Below, piece by piece: positions 10,648 to 20,084 of a stretch of DNA of 64,000 bases. This DNA is from Agapetus fuscipes. Lineage: Eukaryota > Arthropoda > Insecta > Trichoptera > Glossosomatidae. Both the position numbers and the translations under genes were made by a program. The notes under the pieces are model-generated. The model was not told the DNA's origin. It was given only the letters and a program-made list of their open reading frames with translations, and did not search any database. The first letter of the stretch is position 1. Each line of letters begins with the position of its first letter. The stretch lies in assembly GCA_951799405.1 (NCBI GenBank), contig OX637356.1, positions 11,059,229 to 11,123,228 on the forward strand, written 5' to 3'.

Positions 10648-10985
10648 AGGTATACCAGAACAGCGAGCATACTGTTGCTGCGACCTCCCAGTCCTCCGCT
10701 CTCACTGCATCTTCTACGTCACCCAAGACTGAAGAATCCAACATGCAGTATATAATTAAACAACTGGAAGCAATCAATAAAAGGTTAGAGCGCCTTGAGC
10801 AGTGCAACCGAAACCGCAGCCAGAGCCGTAACCGAAATCACAACCGTGACCTGAAAAATAATCAGAACGGGAAACAGAACCAGCAGACAGGTTACTGTTA
10901 CTTCCATAATAAGTACGGAAACAAAGCGTACAAGTGCACCGAACCCTGCAAGTTTCCGGGAAACTTCACAAGCCCCCCACAGTAG
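10648..10985 (+). pseudogene. gag: gypsy gag, 3' fragment with zinc knuckle
   Basis: Continues Gag after the nested insertion. It includes a predicted coiled stretch (IIKQLEAINKRLERLEQ), an Arg/Asn-rich basic region (RNRSQSRNRNHNRD) and a nucleocapsid-like Cys/His motif [18 protein letters not shown]. The open frame seems to start at 10623 inside the LTR, but that start codon belongs to the LTR and is not native. It ends TAG at 10983-10985, overlapping pol in the -1 frame. Confidence 0.82.
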
Positions 10986-13900
10986 CAGCGAGTGAGGAGC
11001 TAAAGAAAAATTGCTGCAGACTTGTCATCAGAGACCAGCGGTCCAACAAAAGGTTTTTGATCGATACTGGGTCTGACATATCAGCGATCCCAAAAACAGT
11101 AAATACACCTCATAAACTAGCATCACCAACACTGTATGCTGCAAATGGTACAAGAATTCAGACGTATGGCACGCACACCATCTCCATTGATGTAGGCTTG
11201 CGCCGTCTCTTTTCATGGACGTTCATCATTGCAGACGTCACTCAACCGATTATAGGTGCGGATTTTTTAAGCCACCACAATCTTCTCGTGGACCTCAAGA
11301 AGAAACAACTCGTCGATGGTACCACAGGGCTCATAGCCATCGCTAACCGGTTGCTAGGCCCATCAGATGGCCTGTCAACTATTGACGTGAATAACAAAGA
11401 CGATTATAACATGATACTTCAACAGTTCCCAAGCATCACGAGACCTCAAATCCATCATGCATCTACACGACATAGTGTCAAGCACGCCATCCAAACAACT
11501 GGACGCCCTGTTTTTGCGAAAGCTCGTCGACTAGCACCAAAACAGTTGGAAGCTGCTAAGGAGGAGTTTAGAAAAATGTGTGAGCAAGGTATCTGCCAAC
11601 CATCAAAGAGCAGCTGGTCGAGCCCACTGCATATGGTCAGTAAGCCCAATGGAGGTTGGCGACCATGCGGCGACTATAGACAGTTGAATGCTCAAACGAT
11701 ACCGGATCGATACCCGATCCCGAGTTTACAGGACTTCTCACACAAATTGAACAAAATGAGCATCTTCAGCACTATTGATCTTACTCGAGCGTACCACCAA
11801 ATTCCAATTGAAGATGATGATGTGGAAAAAACCGCAATAATCACACCGTTCGGGTTATTTGAATTTAAAGCGATGCAATTTGGATTGTGCAACGCTGCAC
11901 AGAGTTTTCAACGGTTCATGCACAAAGTTCTGCAAGACTTGGAATTCTGTTTCGTCTACATAGACGACATCCTCATAGCATCAAGAGATGCAACGCAACA
12001 TAAAGATCATCTCAGACAACTGTTCACAAGACTCACCGAATATGGACTTGTGATCAATCCTGACAAATGTGTCTTCGGTGCTCAGGAAGTAAAATTCTTA
12101 GGCCAACTCATCAACAAACAAGGGATAAAGCCCGCTGAAGAGAAAGTGAAGGCAATTTGTGATTACGCGTTGCCCACAACTGCAAAAGACTTGAGAAGAT
12201 TCTTAGGAATGATAAATTTCTATAGAAAATTCATCCCCAAGGCAATTGAAAAACAGCAAATACTCTACGACTCCATCGCGAAAGTGAAAAAAGGGGACAA
12301 GAAACCGATCACATGGACAGAAGAAATGATTCACGCTTTTCAACAAACAAAAACTGATCTGGCAAACGCAACATTGCTAATACACTCTGATGAAAATGCA
12401 GAAATCTCCATCATGGTGGACGCATCCAACACTGCAATGGGAGCCGTCTTGCAACAATGGACCCACAACCAATGGTCTCCGCTGGCATTCTACTCCAAGA
12501 AATTTTCAGCAGCTCAATTGAAATACAGCACATATGACAGAGAGCTGACAGCACTATATGAAGCTGTAAAATATTTCCGCAGAATGTTGGAAGGTAGAAG
12601 CTTCCATATTAAAACGGATCATAAGCCCATAACTTATGCATTTAACAAAAACAAACAAAATGCATCTCCACGACAAGAGCGACAATTGGATTATGTGTCC
12701 CAATTCACCACGGACATAAGATATGTGCCAGGTGAGGAAAATGTTGTTGCAGATGCACTTTCAAGAGTGGAAACTATTGCAATTCCACCGCAAACCGACT
12801 TCGAGCAAATGGCAGAAGAACAAAAACAAGATTCAGAACTAGAAACATTTTTCACTGAAAATTCTTCACTCCAGATGAAACAACTATTAATTCCCGGAGG
12901 CAATAAAATGATTTGGTGTGACACATCAACAGGAACTATAAGACCATTTGTTCCCAGAAGTATGAGAAAAAATATTATACAGCAATACCATGATATCAGT
13001 CATACTGGACCAAAGCCTACGTACAAATCAATAAGAACAAGGTACGTTTGGCCCAACATGCAAAGTGACATAAAAAAGTTGGTAAAGACATGTATCAGTT
13101 GCCAAAGGACTAAAACATCCAGGCACACAACAAGTCCACTGCAAGAATTTCCTACACCAGACGAAAGATTCCAGTGGATACACATAGACTTGGTAGGACC
13201 ACTCCCACCATCTCAAGGACAAACCTACTGTCTGACCATCATCGATCGATATACAAGATGGCCAGAAGCTATACCAATAAGTGACATCACAGCCAAAACA
13301 GTGGCTGCCGCTCTGATCACAAACTGGATAGCAAGATTCGGCGTTCCTGCAACTATTGTCACTGATCAAGGACGACAGTTTGAATCCCAGCTATTTTTCG
13401 AAATCACAAAAACACTAGGAATCAAACACAACAGGACAACAGCCTATCACCCTCAGTCTAACGGCTTAATTGAAAGATGGCATCGTACCCTCAAGGCTGC
13501 TATCAAAGCTCACACAACAGTGAAATGGACCGAACATCTCCCGATGATTCTCCTTGGCTTGCGGAATGCTATTCGCGAGGACATTGGACACTCTCCAGCA
13601 GAACTGACGTATGGAACTACCCTACGACTGCCAGGTGACTTCTTCCAAGATACAACACCAGCAGAACCAGGTTCATTCGCAAGAGAACTACAGCAGTCAT
13701 TACAAGATATAAGACCAACACCAACAGGCAATCATGGGAAAAGACGGACCTTTGTACACAAAGCACTGAAAGATTGTACACATGTGTTTGTGCGAACTGA
13801 CGCTTCTCGTATTCCACTACAAGCACCGTACGAGGGACCTTTCTCTGTTGCCAAAAAGAGTGAAAAATACTTTTCAATAATGATAAAAGGTCAAGCTAAA

Positions 13901-14104
13901 AACATCACCATAGATCGTTTGAAACCAGCTTACATGCCTGAAGATACAACAGAAACTACAAACGCAGACCCAAAACCAGTACCAGTAGTAGCTAGAGAAA
14001 ACACACCAACAACTGCTACTCCTGCAACTCCTGGGACTCCTGCTACTACAACCACTACAACAAGATCGGGCCGAAAAGTACACTTTCCAGACAGATTCTA
14101 CTAA
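10934..14104 (+). CDS. pol: gypsy Pol polyprotein: protease-RT-RNase H-integrase
   Basis: Intact ORF of 1,056 codons, -1 relative to gag; true synthesis probably begins by frameshift at 10958, not at the first ATG. Domains in order: aspartic protease [13 protein letters not shown] (about residue 41-53); reverse transcriptase with [11 protein letters not shown] (about 337-347); RNase H with [12 protein letters not shown] and TYDREL (about 495 and 533) and TDHKP; integrase with an HHCC zinc finger (HDISHTG... CISCQ, about 686-724) and a DDE core seen at [15 protein letters not shown] and [13 protein letters not shown] (about 750, 810, 840). The C-terminus is Thr/Pro-rich. No env ORF follows. 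The enzyme looks intact, but the upstream gag is broken. Confidence 0.93.
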   Translation: MHRTLQVSGKLHKPPTVAASEELKKNCCRLVIRDQRSNKRFLIDTGSDISAIPKTVNTPHKLASPTLYAANGTRIQTYGTHTISIDVGLRRLFSWTFIIADVTQPIIGADFLSHHNLLVDLKKKQLVDGTTGLIAIANRLLGPSDGLSTIDVNNKDDYNMILQQFPSITRPQIHHASTRHSVKHAIQTTGRPVFAKARRLAPKQLEAAKEEFRKMCEQGICQPSKSSWSSPLHMVSKPNGGWRPCGDYRQLNAQTIPDRYPIPSLQDFSHKLNKMSIFSTIDLTRAYHQIPIEDDDVEKTAIITPFGLFEFKAMQFGLCNAAQSFQRFMHKVLQDLEFCFVYIDDILIASRDATQHKDHLRQLFTRLTEYGLVINPDKCVFGAQEVKFLGQLINKQGIKPAEEKVKAICDYALPTTAKDLRRFLGMINFYRKFIPKAIEKQQILYDSIAKVKKGDKKPITWTEEMIHAFQQTKTDLANATLLIHSDENAEISIMVDASNTAMGAVLQQWTHNQWSPLAFYSKKFSAAQLKYSTYDRELTALYEAVKYFRRMLEGRSFHIKTDHKPITYAFNKNKQNASPRQERQLDYVSQFTTDIRYVPGEENVVADALSRVETIAIPPQTDFEQMAEEQKQDSELETFFTENSSLQMKQLLIPGGNKMIWCDTSTGTIRPFVPRSMRKNIIQQYHDISHTGPKPTYKSIRTRYVWPNMQSDIKKLVKTCISCQRTKTSRHTTSPLQEFPTPDERFQWIHIDLVGPLPPSQGQTYCLTIIDRYTRWPEAIPISDITAKTVAAALITNWIARFGVPATIVTDQGRQFESQLFFEITKTLGIKHNRTTAYHPQSNGLIERWHRTLKAAIKAHTTVKWTEHLPMILLGLRNAIREDIGHSPAELTYGTTLRLPGDFFQDTTPAEPGSFARELQQSLQDIRPTPTGNHGKRRTFVHKALKDCTHVFVRTDASRIPLQAPYEGPFSVAKKSEKYFSIMIKGQAKNITIDRLKPAYMPEDTTETTNADPKPVPVVARENTPTTATPATPGTPATTTTTTRSGRKVHFPDRFY
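10958..10964 (+). promoter_or_regulatory. -1 ribosomal frameshift site GGGAAAC (gag-pol)
   Basis: The heptamer has the canonical X XXY YYZ form and sits in the correct phase of the gag frame (G GGA AAC), 18 nt before the gag stop. Slipping back one base there reads straight into [11 protein letters not shown] of Pol. Function is inferred from the pattern. Confidence 0.7.
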
Positions 14105-14586
14105 AAACCTAAGAGAAGTCAAGATTCACCGATCACCACTTTCATCGCATCTGCCCTTGGCAAATGCTGGAGGGGACCTCTGTAGTGATTTTGTACCTAA
14201 CAGGGCTGTTAATTTTGAATTTTAGAATGCTGCTTCTTTTGTTCCCAAAAACAATAGCTTGGAAAAAACAATAAAATTTGCGTGTAAGAAAAGGGCATGC
14301 AAGATTTTTATTGTTTTTTCCAAGCTATTGTTTTTGGGAACAAAAGAAGCAGCATTCTAAAATTCAAAATTAACAGCCCTGTTAGGTACAAAATCACTAC
14401 AGAGGTCCCCTCCAGCATTTGCCAAGGGCAGATGCGATGAAAGTGGTGATCGGTGAATCTTGACTTCTCTTAGGTTTTTAGTAGAATCTGTCTGGAAAGT
14501 GTACTTTTCGGCCCGATCTTGTTGTAGTGGTTGTAGTAGCAGGAGTCCCAGGAGTTGCAGGAGTAGCAGTTGTTGGTGTGTTTTCT
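13996..14586. repeat. Perfect 281-bp inverted repeat at the 3' end of pol
   Basis: Arms 13996-14276 and 14306-14586 are reverse complements around a 29-nt spacer; I saw no mismatch. Each arm covers the end of pol, the 3' non-coding region, a purine tract (GGAGGGGA) and the start of an LTR. The matching boundary is abrupt at the Thr/Pro-rich end of pol. Confidence 0.9.
14181..14312 (+). repeat. Partial 3' LTR of the + strand gypsy copy
   Basis: Begins TGTAGTGATTTTGTACC right after GGAGGGGACCTC and follows the full LTR (complement of 14858-15020) as far as 'GATTTTTATT'. It then switches into the inverted copy at a shared TTTTATT. Confidence 0.8.
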
Positions 14587-14690
14587 GTGCCGTTGTTCGG
14601 CGATTGGTTGTGCTGTAGTTCAGCGGTTGTTGTTAGTTGTGCTGGGCAGCTATGTTGGGCGACGTTCAAACCTCCAGGGCCTTGTTGCAC
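14478..14690 (-). CDS. Gag-start/Pol-end in-frame fusion ORF (70 codons)
   Basis: Starts with MQQGPGGLNVAQHSC (probable Gag N-terminus), then joins at 14586 to the last ~35 residues of Pol ([12 protein letters not shown] ... HFPDRFY), ending at the native pol stop. The deletion preserves the frame. There is no enzymatic domain, so this is most likely a by-product of the deletion. Confidence 0.5.
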   Translation of the reverse strand: MQQGPGGLNVAQHSCPAQLTTTAELQHNQSPNNGTENTPTTATPATPGTPATTTTTTRSGRKVHFPDRFY

Positions 14691-14837
14691 TGGTTGGAAT
14701 TGAGGAGTCGGCTGCAGCGGGTTGTTGCGGGTTGCTGTTTGTTACAGATGTTGCTGTGCCGTAGTTCGGCGGGTTGCTGCTTGTTGCAGCAGTTGCTGTG
14801 CCGTAGTTCGGCTGGTTGCTGTTTGTTACAGAAGTTA

Positions 14838-14856
14838 CATCACGTCGGGGTCACCA
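14838..14856 (-). promoter_or_regulatory. Primer-binding site of the gypsy element
   Basis: TGGTGACCCCGACGTGATG follows the 5' LTR after one T on the minus strand, the expected place and start for a tRNA-primed site. The priming tRNA is not identified. Confidence 0.65.
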
Positions 14857-14857
14857 A

Positions 14858-15020
14858 TGTAAAGGTCTTTGAGTGTTGGGTGTTATTAAATAAAAATCTT
14901 GCATGCCCTTTTCTTACACGCAAATTTTATTGTTTTTTCCAAGCTATTGTTTTTGGGAACAAAAGAAGCAGCATTCTAAAATTCAAAATTAACAGCCCTG
15001 TTAGGTACAAAATCACTACA
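14858..15020 (-). repeat. Complete 163-bp gypsy LTR
   Basis: The ends are TGTA...TACA on both strands. It contains an AATAAA-like motif and is followed by the second TCTT target duplication. It is the only complete LTR of the composite. Confidence 0.85.
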
Positions 15021-15160
15021 TCTTCATCACTGTAACTCTTTTGCTAAGACCATAAAGTGTAAGAAACAAAAACGGCAGATTTTGGGAGAAATCACTCTTT
15101 AATATATTCCGTAAACTTTACTTTTCTCAAGTCTTGCAACTCGTACTAAGAGTACTGTAC
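15021..15160 (+). repeat. Right half of the split palindromic MITE
   Basis: Continues 'TCTTCATCACTGTAACTC' and the inverted arm ('AACGGCAGATTTTGGGAG', 'CTTGCAACTCGTACT') of the element whose left half is at 3381-3489. The intact relative is near 46000. Confidence 0.8.
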
Positions 15161-15370
15161 AGCGAGTATACAACATCGCGTAAACTAGCCTCGATCGTGG
15201 AAATAAATAAAATGTGTGAAAACTTAATCACTCAATAGGAGTGCTGTTGTTTCGTCTGTACATTTTTCTATTTACATGATCGAAGAGAGTACACGCAATA
15301 TTTTGTACTCGGGGTACTGGTAGAGGCACGTGTTTTTCGCCGATCTACGAATCCAAAATTGGCAAACAGA
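15161..15370. other. No gene recognised
   Basis: AT-rich spacer between the split MITE and the LINE, with a second 'GTACTCGGGGTACTG' block resembling the MITE end. Nothing coding. Confidence 0.4.
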
Positions 15371-17010
15371 TTAAAATAATAATATGATATAAAAATGTGA
15401 TTCTGACTACTAGTGAAAGGATTTCCGATATACAGTCCGGCTTTATGGCCGGTAGAGGCTGTGTTGATCAGATTTTTACTCTACGACAACTTGTTGAAAA
15501 ACAATTGTCGGTGAGGCGGAAGCTGTTCACGGCCTTTGTAGATCTGGAAAAGGCTTTTGACTCAATAGACAGAGGTATGTTATGGGATGTTTTGAAAGCA
15601 TACGGAGTGAATGGGGCTCTCCTAGGTGCGGTGCATGCCAACTATGAAAATAGTAAGGCATGTGTTCGTATTGATGGTGAGTATAGTGAGTGGTTTGAAG
15701 TTTATAAGGGTGTGAGGCAAGGATGTGTGATGAGTCCATGGCTATTTAACATAGTCATGGACAAGTGTGTCAGAGATGCTCGACTTAATGATTGTGGATT
15801 GACGATAGGAGAGAGCAAAGTGAGTGTTTTACTGTATGCAGATGATGCAGTTCTTGTTTCTGATTCAGCAGTAGAATTGCAAACAATGCTCTCTAGATTG
15901 AATGAAGCTTTGTTAGGTAACCATCTGAAGTTGAATGCAAGTAAGACGAAAGTATTGATTTTTGAAAGAGATGATGAAAGTATGAATTATGAATTTAAAA
16001 TTAATGGAATGAATGTTGATGTCGTAAATGAGTTTGTATACCTGGGAAGTATGTTTGAAAAAGATGGAAGAATGACCGGTGAATTTGAAAGAAGAGTAAT
16101 GAAGGGCAGGTGTGTACTGGGTGCCACAGCTTGTATCGCCAAAAATCAAAACATATCTAAAAATGCTCGATTGGCGGTACGCAGTGGCATACTTTTACCC
16201 ACCTTGATGTATGGAAGCGAGGCCTGGACGGTGAATGAAAGTGAAATTAGTAAAGTCCATACTGTTGAAATGGACTTTCTAAGAAGTATGATTGGGAAAA
16301 AACGGAGTGACAGGGTGAGGAATGATTTTGTAAGAGAAGAATGTGGTGCAAGAGAAAGTGTGAAAGTGAAGATTAAAAGAAGTTTGTTAAGATGGTTTGG
16401 GCATATGGAGAGAATGAATGAGGAAAGACTGACGAAGAAAGTATATGTTGGTAGAATAGATGGATGTCGTGGTAGAGGAAGACCGAGAAAGGTATGGATG
16501 GACCAAATATCCGAAATTGCGAATGAATGGAATATCCAGAGTCATAATAAAAGAAGAGCTTGTATGAAGAAGGTTATGACTCTGGAGGAAATGAAAGAAG
16601 TATGTAAGGATAGAAAGAAATGGCGGTTGATCTGTGATGTTGGCGGCTGGGGTTTGTTAAAGTAAAATTGGTTTTGTGATTTAGTTTTTTATGTCAATGT
16701 ATATATTGTTATTTTATTGATTTTAAAAATGTAATTTGTCATGTATGTTCCTTGACTTATAGGTTGTTATGCGGCTGACCACCCATACTGTAAAAAAAAT
16801 TGGTTCACTTTGCCAATGTCACCCCTGTTTCAGGGAAGGACGGCAAGAGTTGCAAGGCTTATGTTCATTTGAGATTGGGTTTTTATATTGTAGGTCCACA
16901 TGCGGCATGTGTTAGCGCGAAATTATACATATCTGCTTGTGGGAATGCATTTAATATAAATCTTAAATGATATATATCTTTGCAGCTTAGATTAGATTAG
17001 ATTAGATTAT
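15370..17010 (+). mobile_element. RTE-type LINE, family A, 5'-truncated, with LINE-tail unit
   Basis: RT ORF, then about 85 bp of 3' UTR, then the roughly 240-bp LINE-tail unit beginning 'TTCCTTGACTTATAGGTTG' at about 16750 and ending in (GATTA)n near 17008. The microsatellite-like tail instead of poly(A) is typical of RTE-type elements. A minus-strand SINE2 abuts the tail. Confidence 0.85.
15397..16665 (+). CDS. RTE-type LINE reverse transcriptase (C-terminal 422 codons)
   Basis: Polymerase of a non-LTR retrotransposon. Motifs visible: FMAGRGCVDQIF, TAFVDLEKAFDSIDR, GVRQGCVMSPWLFN and the catalytic LLYADDA box. After RT comes the usual RTE-type C-terminus: MYGSEAWT, RWFGHMERM and RGRGRPRKVWMDQI. 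The endonuclease and early RT are missing by 5' truncation; the first in-frame Met is not native. No internal stop, so the copy is young. A second copy of this family (27.8 kb) keeps only the last ~80 codons. Confidence 0.88.
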   Translation: MILTTSERISDIQSGFMAGRGCVDQIFTLRQLVEKQLSVRRKLFTAFVDLEKAFDSIDRGMLWDVLKAYGVNGALLGAVHANYENSKACVRIDGEYSEWFEVYKGVRQGCVMSPWLFNIVMDKCVRDARLNDCGLTIGESKVSVLLYADDAVLVSDSAVELQTMLSRLNEALLGNHLKLNASKTKVLIFERDDESMNYEFKINGMNVDVVNEFVYLGSMFEKDGRMTGEFERRVMKGRCVLGATACIAKNQNISKNARLAVRSGILLPTLMYGSEAWTVNESEISKVHTVEMDFLRSMIGKKRSDRVRNDFVREECGARESVKVKIKRSLLRWFGHMERMNEERLTKKVYVGRIDGCRGRGRPRKVWMDQISEIANEWNIQSHNKRRACMKKVMTLEEMKEVCKDRKKWRLICDVGGWGLLK

Positions 17011-17295
17011 GAGGATGATTTATTTGGTGAGCGCTGCTTTTGTGTGTATCACACCTCAAGAGCCCTTTGCGAGCTTGGTCGTCACTGTAGAAAGCGCCAA
17101 TTCTCAAGCAAGACCCAGTTTCTGTTAGGATGGATGGATATTGACCGGTGTTGGTACAGGAATATGAATTTTTCTCCCAGCGAAGTGCATATTTTGAAAA
17201 TATAAATGGTATATTTTTTGTGCTCCGCCGGGATTCGAACCCACAATCTTCCATTCACGAGTCAGAAGTGTTAAACACTAGACTACGGACTGGTC
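17011..17295 (-). repeat. SINE2, full length
   Basis: The minus strand starts with the tRNA-like head (GACCAGTCCGTAGTCTAGTG, B box GGGTTCGAATCCC) and ends in the tail ...CACCAAATAAATCATCCT, directly against the (GATTA)n end of the upstream LINE. Confidence 0.85.
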
Positions 17296-17314
17296 GATGA
17301 TGTTTGAAATCTTA

Positions 17315-17430
17315 GCTGTTGAATACAATGGAAAGTTGCTTTCTGGGATCTGTTACCGTGGCCTATGGGAGCTGGAGCTGCCAGACGTTTCGCCCATGTG
17401 TACGATGGGTTTCTTCAGCGTGAAAACTGA
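17315..17430 (+). repeat. Fragment shared with the fold-back at 42.4 kb
   Basis: 'AGTTGCTTTCTGGGATCTG' and 'CGTTTCGCCCATGTGTACG' match one arm and the loop of 42385-42592. Element type unknown. Confidence 0.5.
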
Positions 17431-17434
17431 AGAC

Positions 17435-17528
17435 GATCGCGTAAGGCCAGCCCCCTTACATGTAAAATTAAGTAGGTTCCAACCGCCACATTAGACCTCT
17501 ACAGGGAAAACACAACAAGAGTTGGTTT
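17435..17528 (+). repeat. SINE1 3' fragment
   Basis: Carries 'GCGTAAGGCCAGCCCCCTTAC' in part and the degraded block 'CGCCACATTAGACCTCTAC'. The head is missing. Confidence 0.65.
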
Positions 17529-17589
17529 AGAAGCGTAGTAGGTATTTCGGAGCAACGGTTCTCTCATGATGGTTTCTCAAAAAAAAATT

Positions 17590-17906
17590 TAACAGTCTAT
17601 TTGACAGTCCCACCCTCTTAGAGAGTTTTAAGCTTCATGTGCCAGACGACTATTGCCGGGGAAGGCATGACCTCTTCCATGTACCGCTATACAGTATAGA
17701 TGTCATGGCACAACATGCCTTAACTCAGAGTGCAACTCTAATTAACTCCGCTGACATAGATACATTTCACATTCATTTAGAATCTTAAAAAGATCTGGTC
17801 AAAGAGTCCCTCCCAGCTTGTTAATGACTGTGTGAGGGTGCACTGCAATAAGGAAAACCTGTTGTGTACAATAAAAAATACTCATAAATTGTGTAAAAAA
17901 AAAACT
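17590..17906 (+). mobile_element. LINE 3'-end fragment with poly(A)
   Basis: A degraded reading frame encodes HDLFHVPLYSIDVMAQHAL and DIDTFHIHL, resembling the C-terminal end of Jockey/CR1-type ORF2. It is followed by AATAAA-like sequence and a short A run at about 17897. Frame breaks are present. Confidence 0.5.
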
Positions 17907-17919
17907 ACCTTAAAAAACT

Positions 17920-17980
17920 GCAGAAATTGGGTCTTGCTTATTTATTGACGCTTTGTAGTAACGCCAAGCTCAAAAAAATT
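17920..17980 (+). repeat. SINE2 tail, first half of a dimeric SINE
   Basis: 'TTGGGTCTTGCTTATTTATTG' and 'CGCTTTGTAGTAACGCCAAGC', ending in an A run that leads directly into a SINE1 head: the same join as at 2928 and 39478. Confidence 0.7.
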
Positions 17981-18390
17981 TCGGTCGATAGCTCAGTTAG
18001 CAAAATGCTTTCATTGTAAGTTGATTAGGTACTAAGGTTCGATTCTCTCCAAGACGAGGGTGCTAGAAACGATTTACCGTTTCGTTGTTTATTTAGAACC
18101 CAAAATAATTAATAAACGCCAGGCGCGTGCATAAATTATAGGCAAATACATTTAAGAATAAATATTTTCTCCCATTCCTTTAAAATAACTCATTTGAAAT
18201 TGACTGAAGTGCTAACGATGTCTCCAATCAAGCTTAAATTTTGAATGTTAAGTCTCAATATCAAGCTTGAATGCGTTTTTTTTACCATATATTGCCTACC
18301 TAATAGGCGCATGTGCCTGTATGGGATGCACGCCCCTGAAAAACGCTCCCCTTATCTGTAAAAATAAGTAGATTCCACATTGCGGAACCT
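17981..18390 (+). repeat. SINE1 interrupted by a hAT-type MITE
   Basis: Head TCGGTCGATAGCTCAGTTAG with a degraded B box (GGTTCGATTCTC). The body stops at 'AATAAACGC', is interrupted by the 219-bp MITE, then resumes as 'CTCCCCTTATCTGTAAAAATAAG'. Confidence 0.75.
18120..18338. mobile_element. hAT-type MITE (CAGGCGCGTGCAT family), copy 1
   Basis: Ends CAGGCGCGTGCAT and ATGCACGCCCCTG are imperfect inverted repeats, flanked by 8-bp direct repeats ATAAACGC and AAAAACGC (one mismatch). Length and TSD size fit hAT. The interior matches the copy at 32654 in inverse orientation. Confidence 0.8.
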
Positions 18391-18599
18391 ACATACTTAT
18401 AATAAATCATATCATATTTGATCCATTGGAAAAACCCAAAAATAAATATCAAGTAGTAAAGGCAACGGCTTTTAATCAAGAATAGAAGAAATGCAAGAGG
18501 GAAGTGGGGAGAAACCAGAAGAAACATATGGTTTGATCAAATCAATGTGTGCTTGGAAATGTAAAAGAATGGAATGTATAAAACTAGTGATAGACATTA

Positions 18600-18710
18600 T
18601 TTAACTGAGAGAAGTTCCTATGTCAGGATTGGAGATTTTGCAGAGGTTCTGGCCATCCTTAGTGAAGCGAAGACAGAGTAACAGCCACAATTACAGTAAT
18701 ACCAATTTGT
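18600..18710 (+). repeat. RTE-type LINE family B tail fragment
   Basis: 'GAGGTTCTGGCCATCCTTAG' followed by 'GACAGAGTAACAG' is the degraded end of the family whose full C-terminus lies at 62.8 kb. Confidence 0.5.
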
Positions 18711-19194
18711 GAAATAAGTATTGTCAAAACCATACTGGAAAAATACAAAAACTGAGCTTAATTGAATATTTTGTTACAGAATTTTGTTTCGATTTTTTAT
18801 TTCAATTTGAACACGTTTAAGTGTTGAATTCTCAAATTGTCAAGCTATATCATTTCATGGCATCAATATCTGAAGATATTTGACCAGTCTCCTAGTATAA
18901 AACAGAGTTTAAATACTCTACCATCGCGTAAACAGAAAAATAATGTACGCAAACTAAATCGTAGCATGTATCTTTGTATAAATTTTTCAGTTAACGCAGA
19001 GTTCGAGTATTTTCGCAATGTTTTTTACTCGCGGTGCTGTACACCAAATATACAATTTCGTGTTTGGTATTGAATATTATATCGCTCACCAAAACTAAAC
19101 GCAAAGTAAAAAGCTCATAAGAGGAGCTGCGTTAGTTCACATACATTATTTGGTAAAACGCTATAGTTGAGTTTAAAGGCAAGGTTGTAAGTGA
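18711..19194. other. No gene recognised
   Basis: AT-rich; a segment near 19000-19070 (GAGTATTTTCGCAATG, GGTGCTGTACACC) weakly resembles the outer end of the palindromic MITE. No supported ORF. Confidence 0.35.
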
Positions 19195-19455
19195 ATCTAT
19201 AATCTATAATCTAAGCTGCAAGGATATGTAAGCATTTAAGGCTCATATGAAATGCATGCCTACAGACAGGCACATGTAGGTTCGCGCCTACACATTCTGC
19301 ATGTGTGCATACAAATAAAGAAAACCTCACATGGACATAAACCTTGCAACTCCTGCCACCGTTCCCTGAACGGGGTGGCATTGGCAAAAGTGAACCGATT
19401 TTTACAGCACGGGTGGTCAGCCTCGTACCAACCTATCAGTCAAGGAGGATTTAAA
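19195..19455 (-). repeat. LINE-tail unit
   Basis: On the minus strand it has the conserved core (TGTTTCAGGG-like region, GTTGCAAGG, CATGTGAG) and the 5' boundary '...CTGATAGGTTGGTACGAGG'. (TATAGATT)n tail at 19195. No LINE coding sequence is attached. Confidence 0.75.
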
Positions 19456-19534
19456 TAAGGAAATATTTACCAGAATATTAAATTTTCTACGAAGTGGAAA
19501 CACATCTATATATATATACATACAAGGATAATTT

Positions 19535-20040
19535 ATTTATAAGGTACACATAATAAAAGAGCGCCGTTTTTGTATGTGTCACACCTCAAGGGCCCTCTTA
19601 AATCACGGATAAGATTTTTGTAAAGATGCGTCTTTAGTGCTCCTTTAAAGACACAAATAGTTTTTGCCTTCCTCACATTAGGTGGTAGTCTGTTCCATTG
19701 CATTGGGCCCGCAAATCGGAAAGCACGGTCTCCAAAATTAGTGCGTGTCTGACGTGACGGCTGGACTAAGTCAACCACCCCACACTCCGCAGATCTGAGA
19801 GTTTGGCGTCTCAAATCTATCTCAACACGTGAGAACATGTCAGACAAGTATGAAGGAGCCATACCATTGACAGCCTTGTAAACCATCAGACAAACACGGT
19901 AGACCACCCTCTCCGGAAAACGAAGCCAATGCAGTTTTTTCAACAATGGAGTAATATGGTTAAATTTAAACATCCCGAATATGAGTCTTGCTGCAGATTC
20001 TGGAGATTCTATGGAGGTTCTGGCCACCCCTAGAGGAATG
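19535..20040 (-). pseudogene. CR1/L2-type LINE ORF2 C-terminal fragment
   Basis: Encodes AARLIFGMFKFNHITPLLKK, then YKAVNGMAPSYL, SRQTRTNFGDRAFRFAGP and WNRLPPNVRKA, the recurrent C-terminal pattern of CR1/L2/Rex-like ORF2 proteins. The frame is open for about 170 codons but lacks the RT domain upstream. The short conserved motifs make the family call fairly safe. Confidence 0.7.
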
Positions 20041-20084
20041 GTGGCTAGATGCAAGTACAAATGCAAGAGGAAAAAATACTATTC

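Larger units (their letters stand above)
3490..15020. mobile_element. Rearranged Ty3/gypsy retrotransposon, nested and partly inverted
   Basis: Both outer ends are LTR termini on the minus strand: a 41-bp LTR end at 3490-3530 and a 163-bp LTR at 14858-15020. They are flanked by TCTT direct repeats (3486-3489 and 15021-15024) inside a split MITE. In between lie + strand gag (interrupted by another LTR element), + strand pol, part of a + strand 3' LTR, then a palindromic switch into a deleted minus-strand copy. Removing one TCTT restores the MITE sequence seen near 46000, which shows this was one insertion event. How the inversion arose is inference; strand switching during reverse transcription is plausible. 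Confidence 0.85.
14306..15020 (-). mobile_element. Internally deleted gypsy copy, minus strand
   Basis: Read on the minus strand: full 5' LTR, primer site, leader with GC-rich repeats (GCCGAACTACGGCACAGCAA occurs twice), a gag start, an internal deletion to the end of pol, the purine tract and part of the 3' LTR. It is a deletion derivative of the same family as the + strand copy. Confidence 0.8.

Noticed and set aside
14105..14180. An envelope gene after pol (errantivirus-like gypsy)
   Set aside because: Only about 75 bp separate the pol stop from the LTR; no env ORF is present.
14570..15035. Plus-strand ORFs through the gypsy leader and LTR
   Set aside because: Antisense of the leader repeats of the deleted minus-strand copy.
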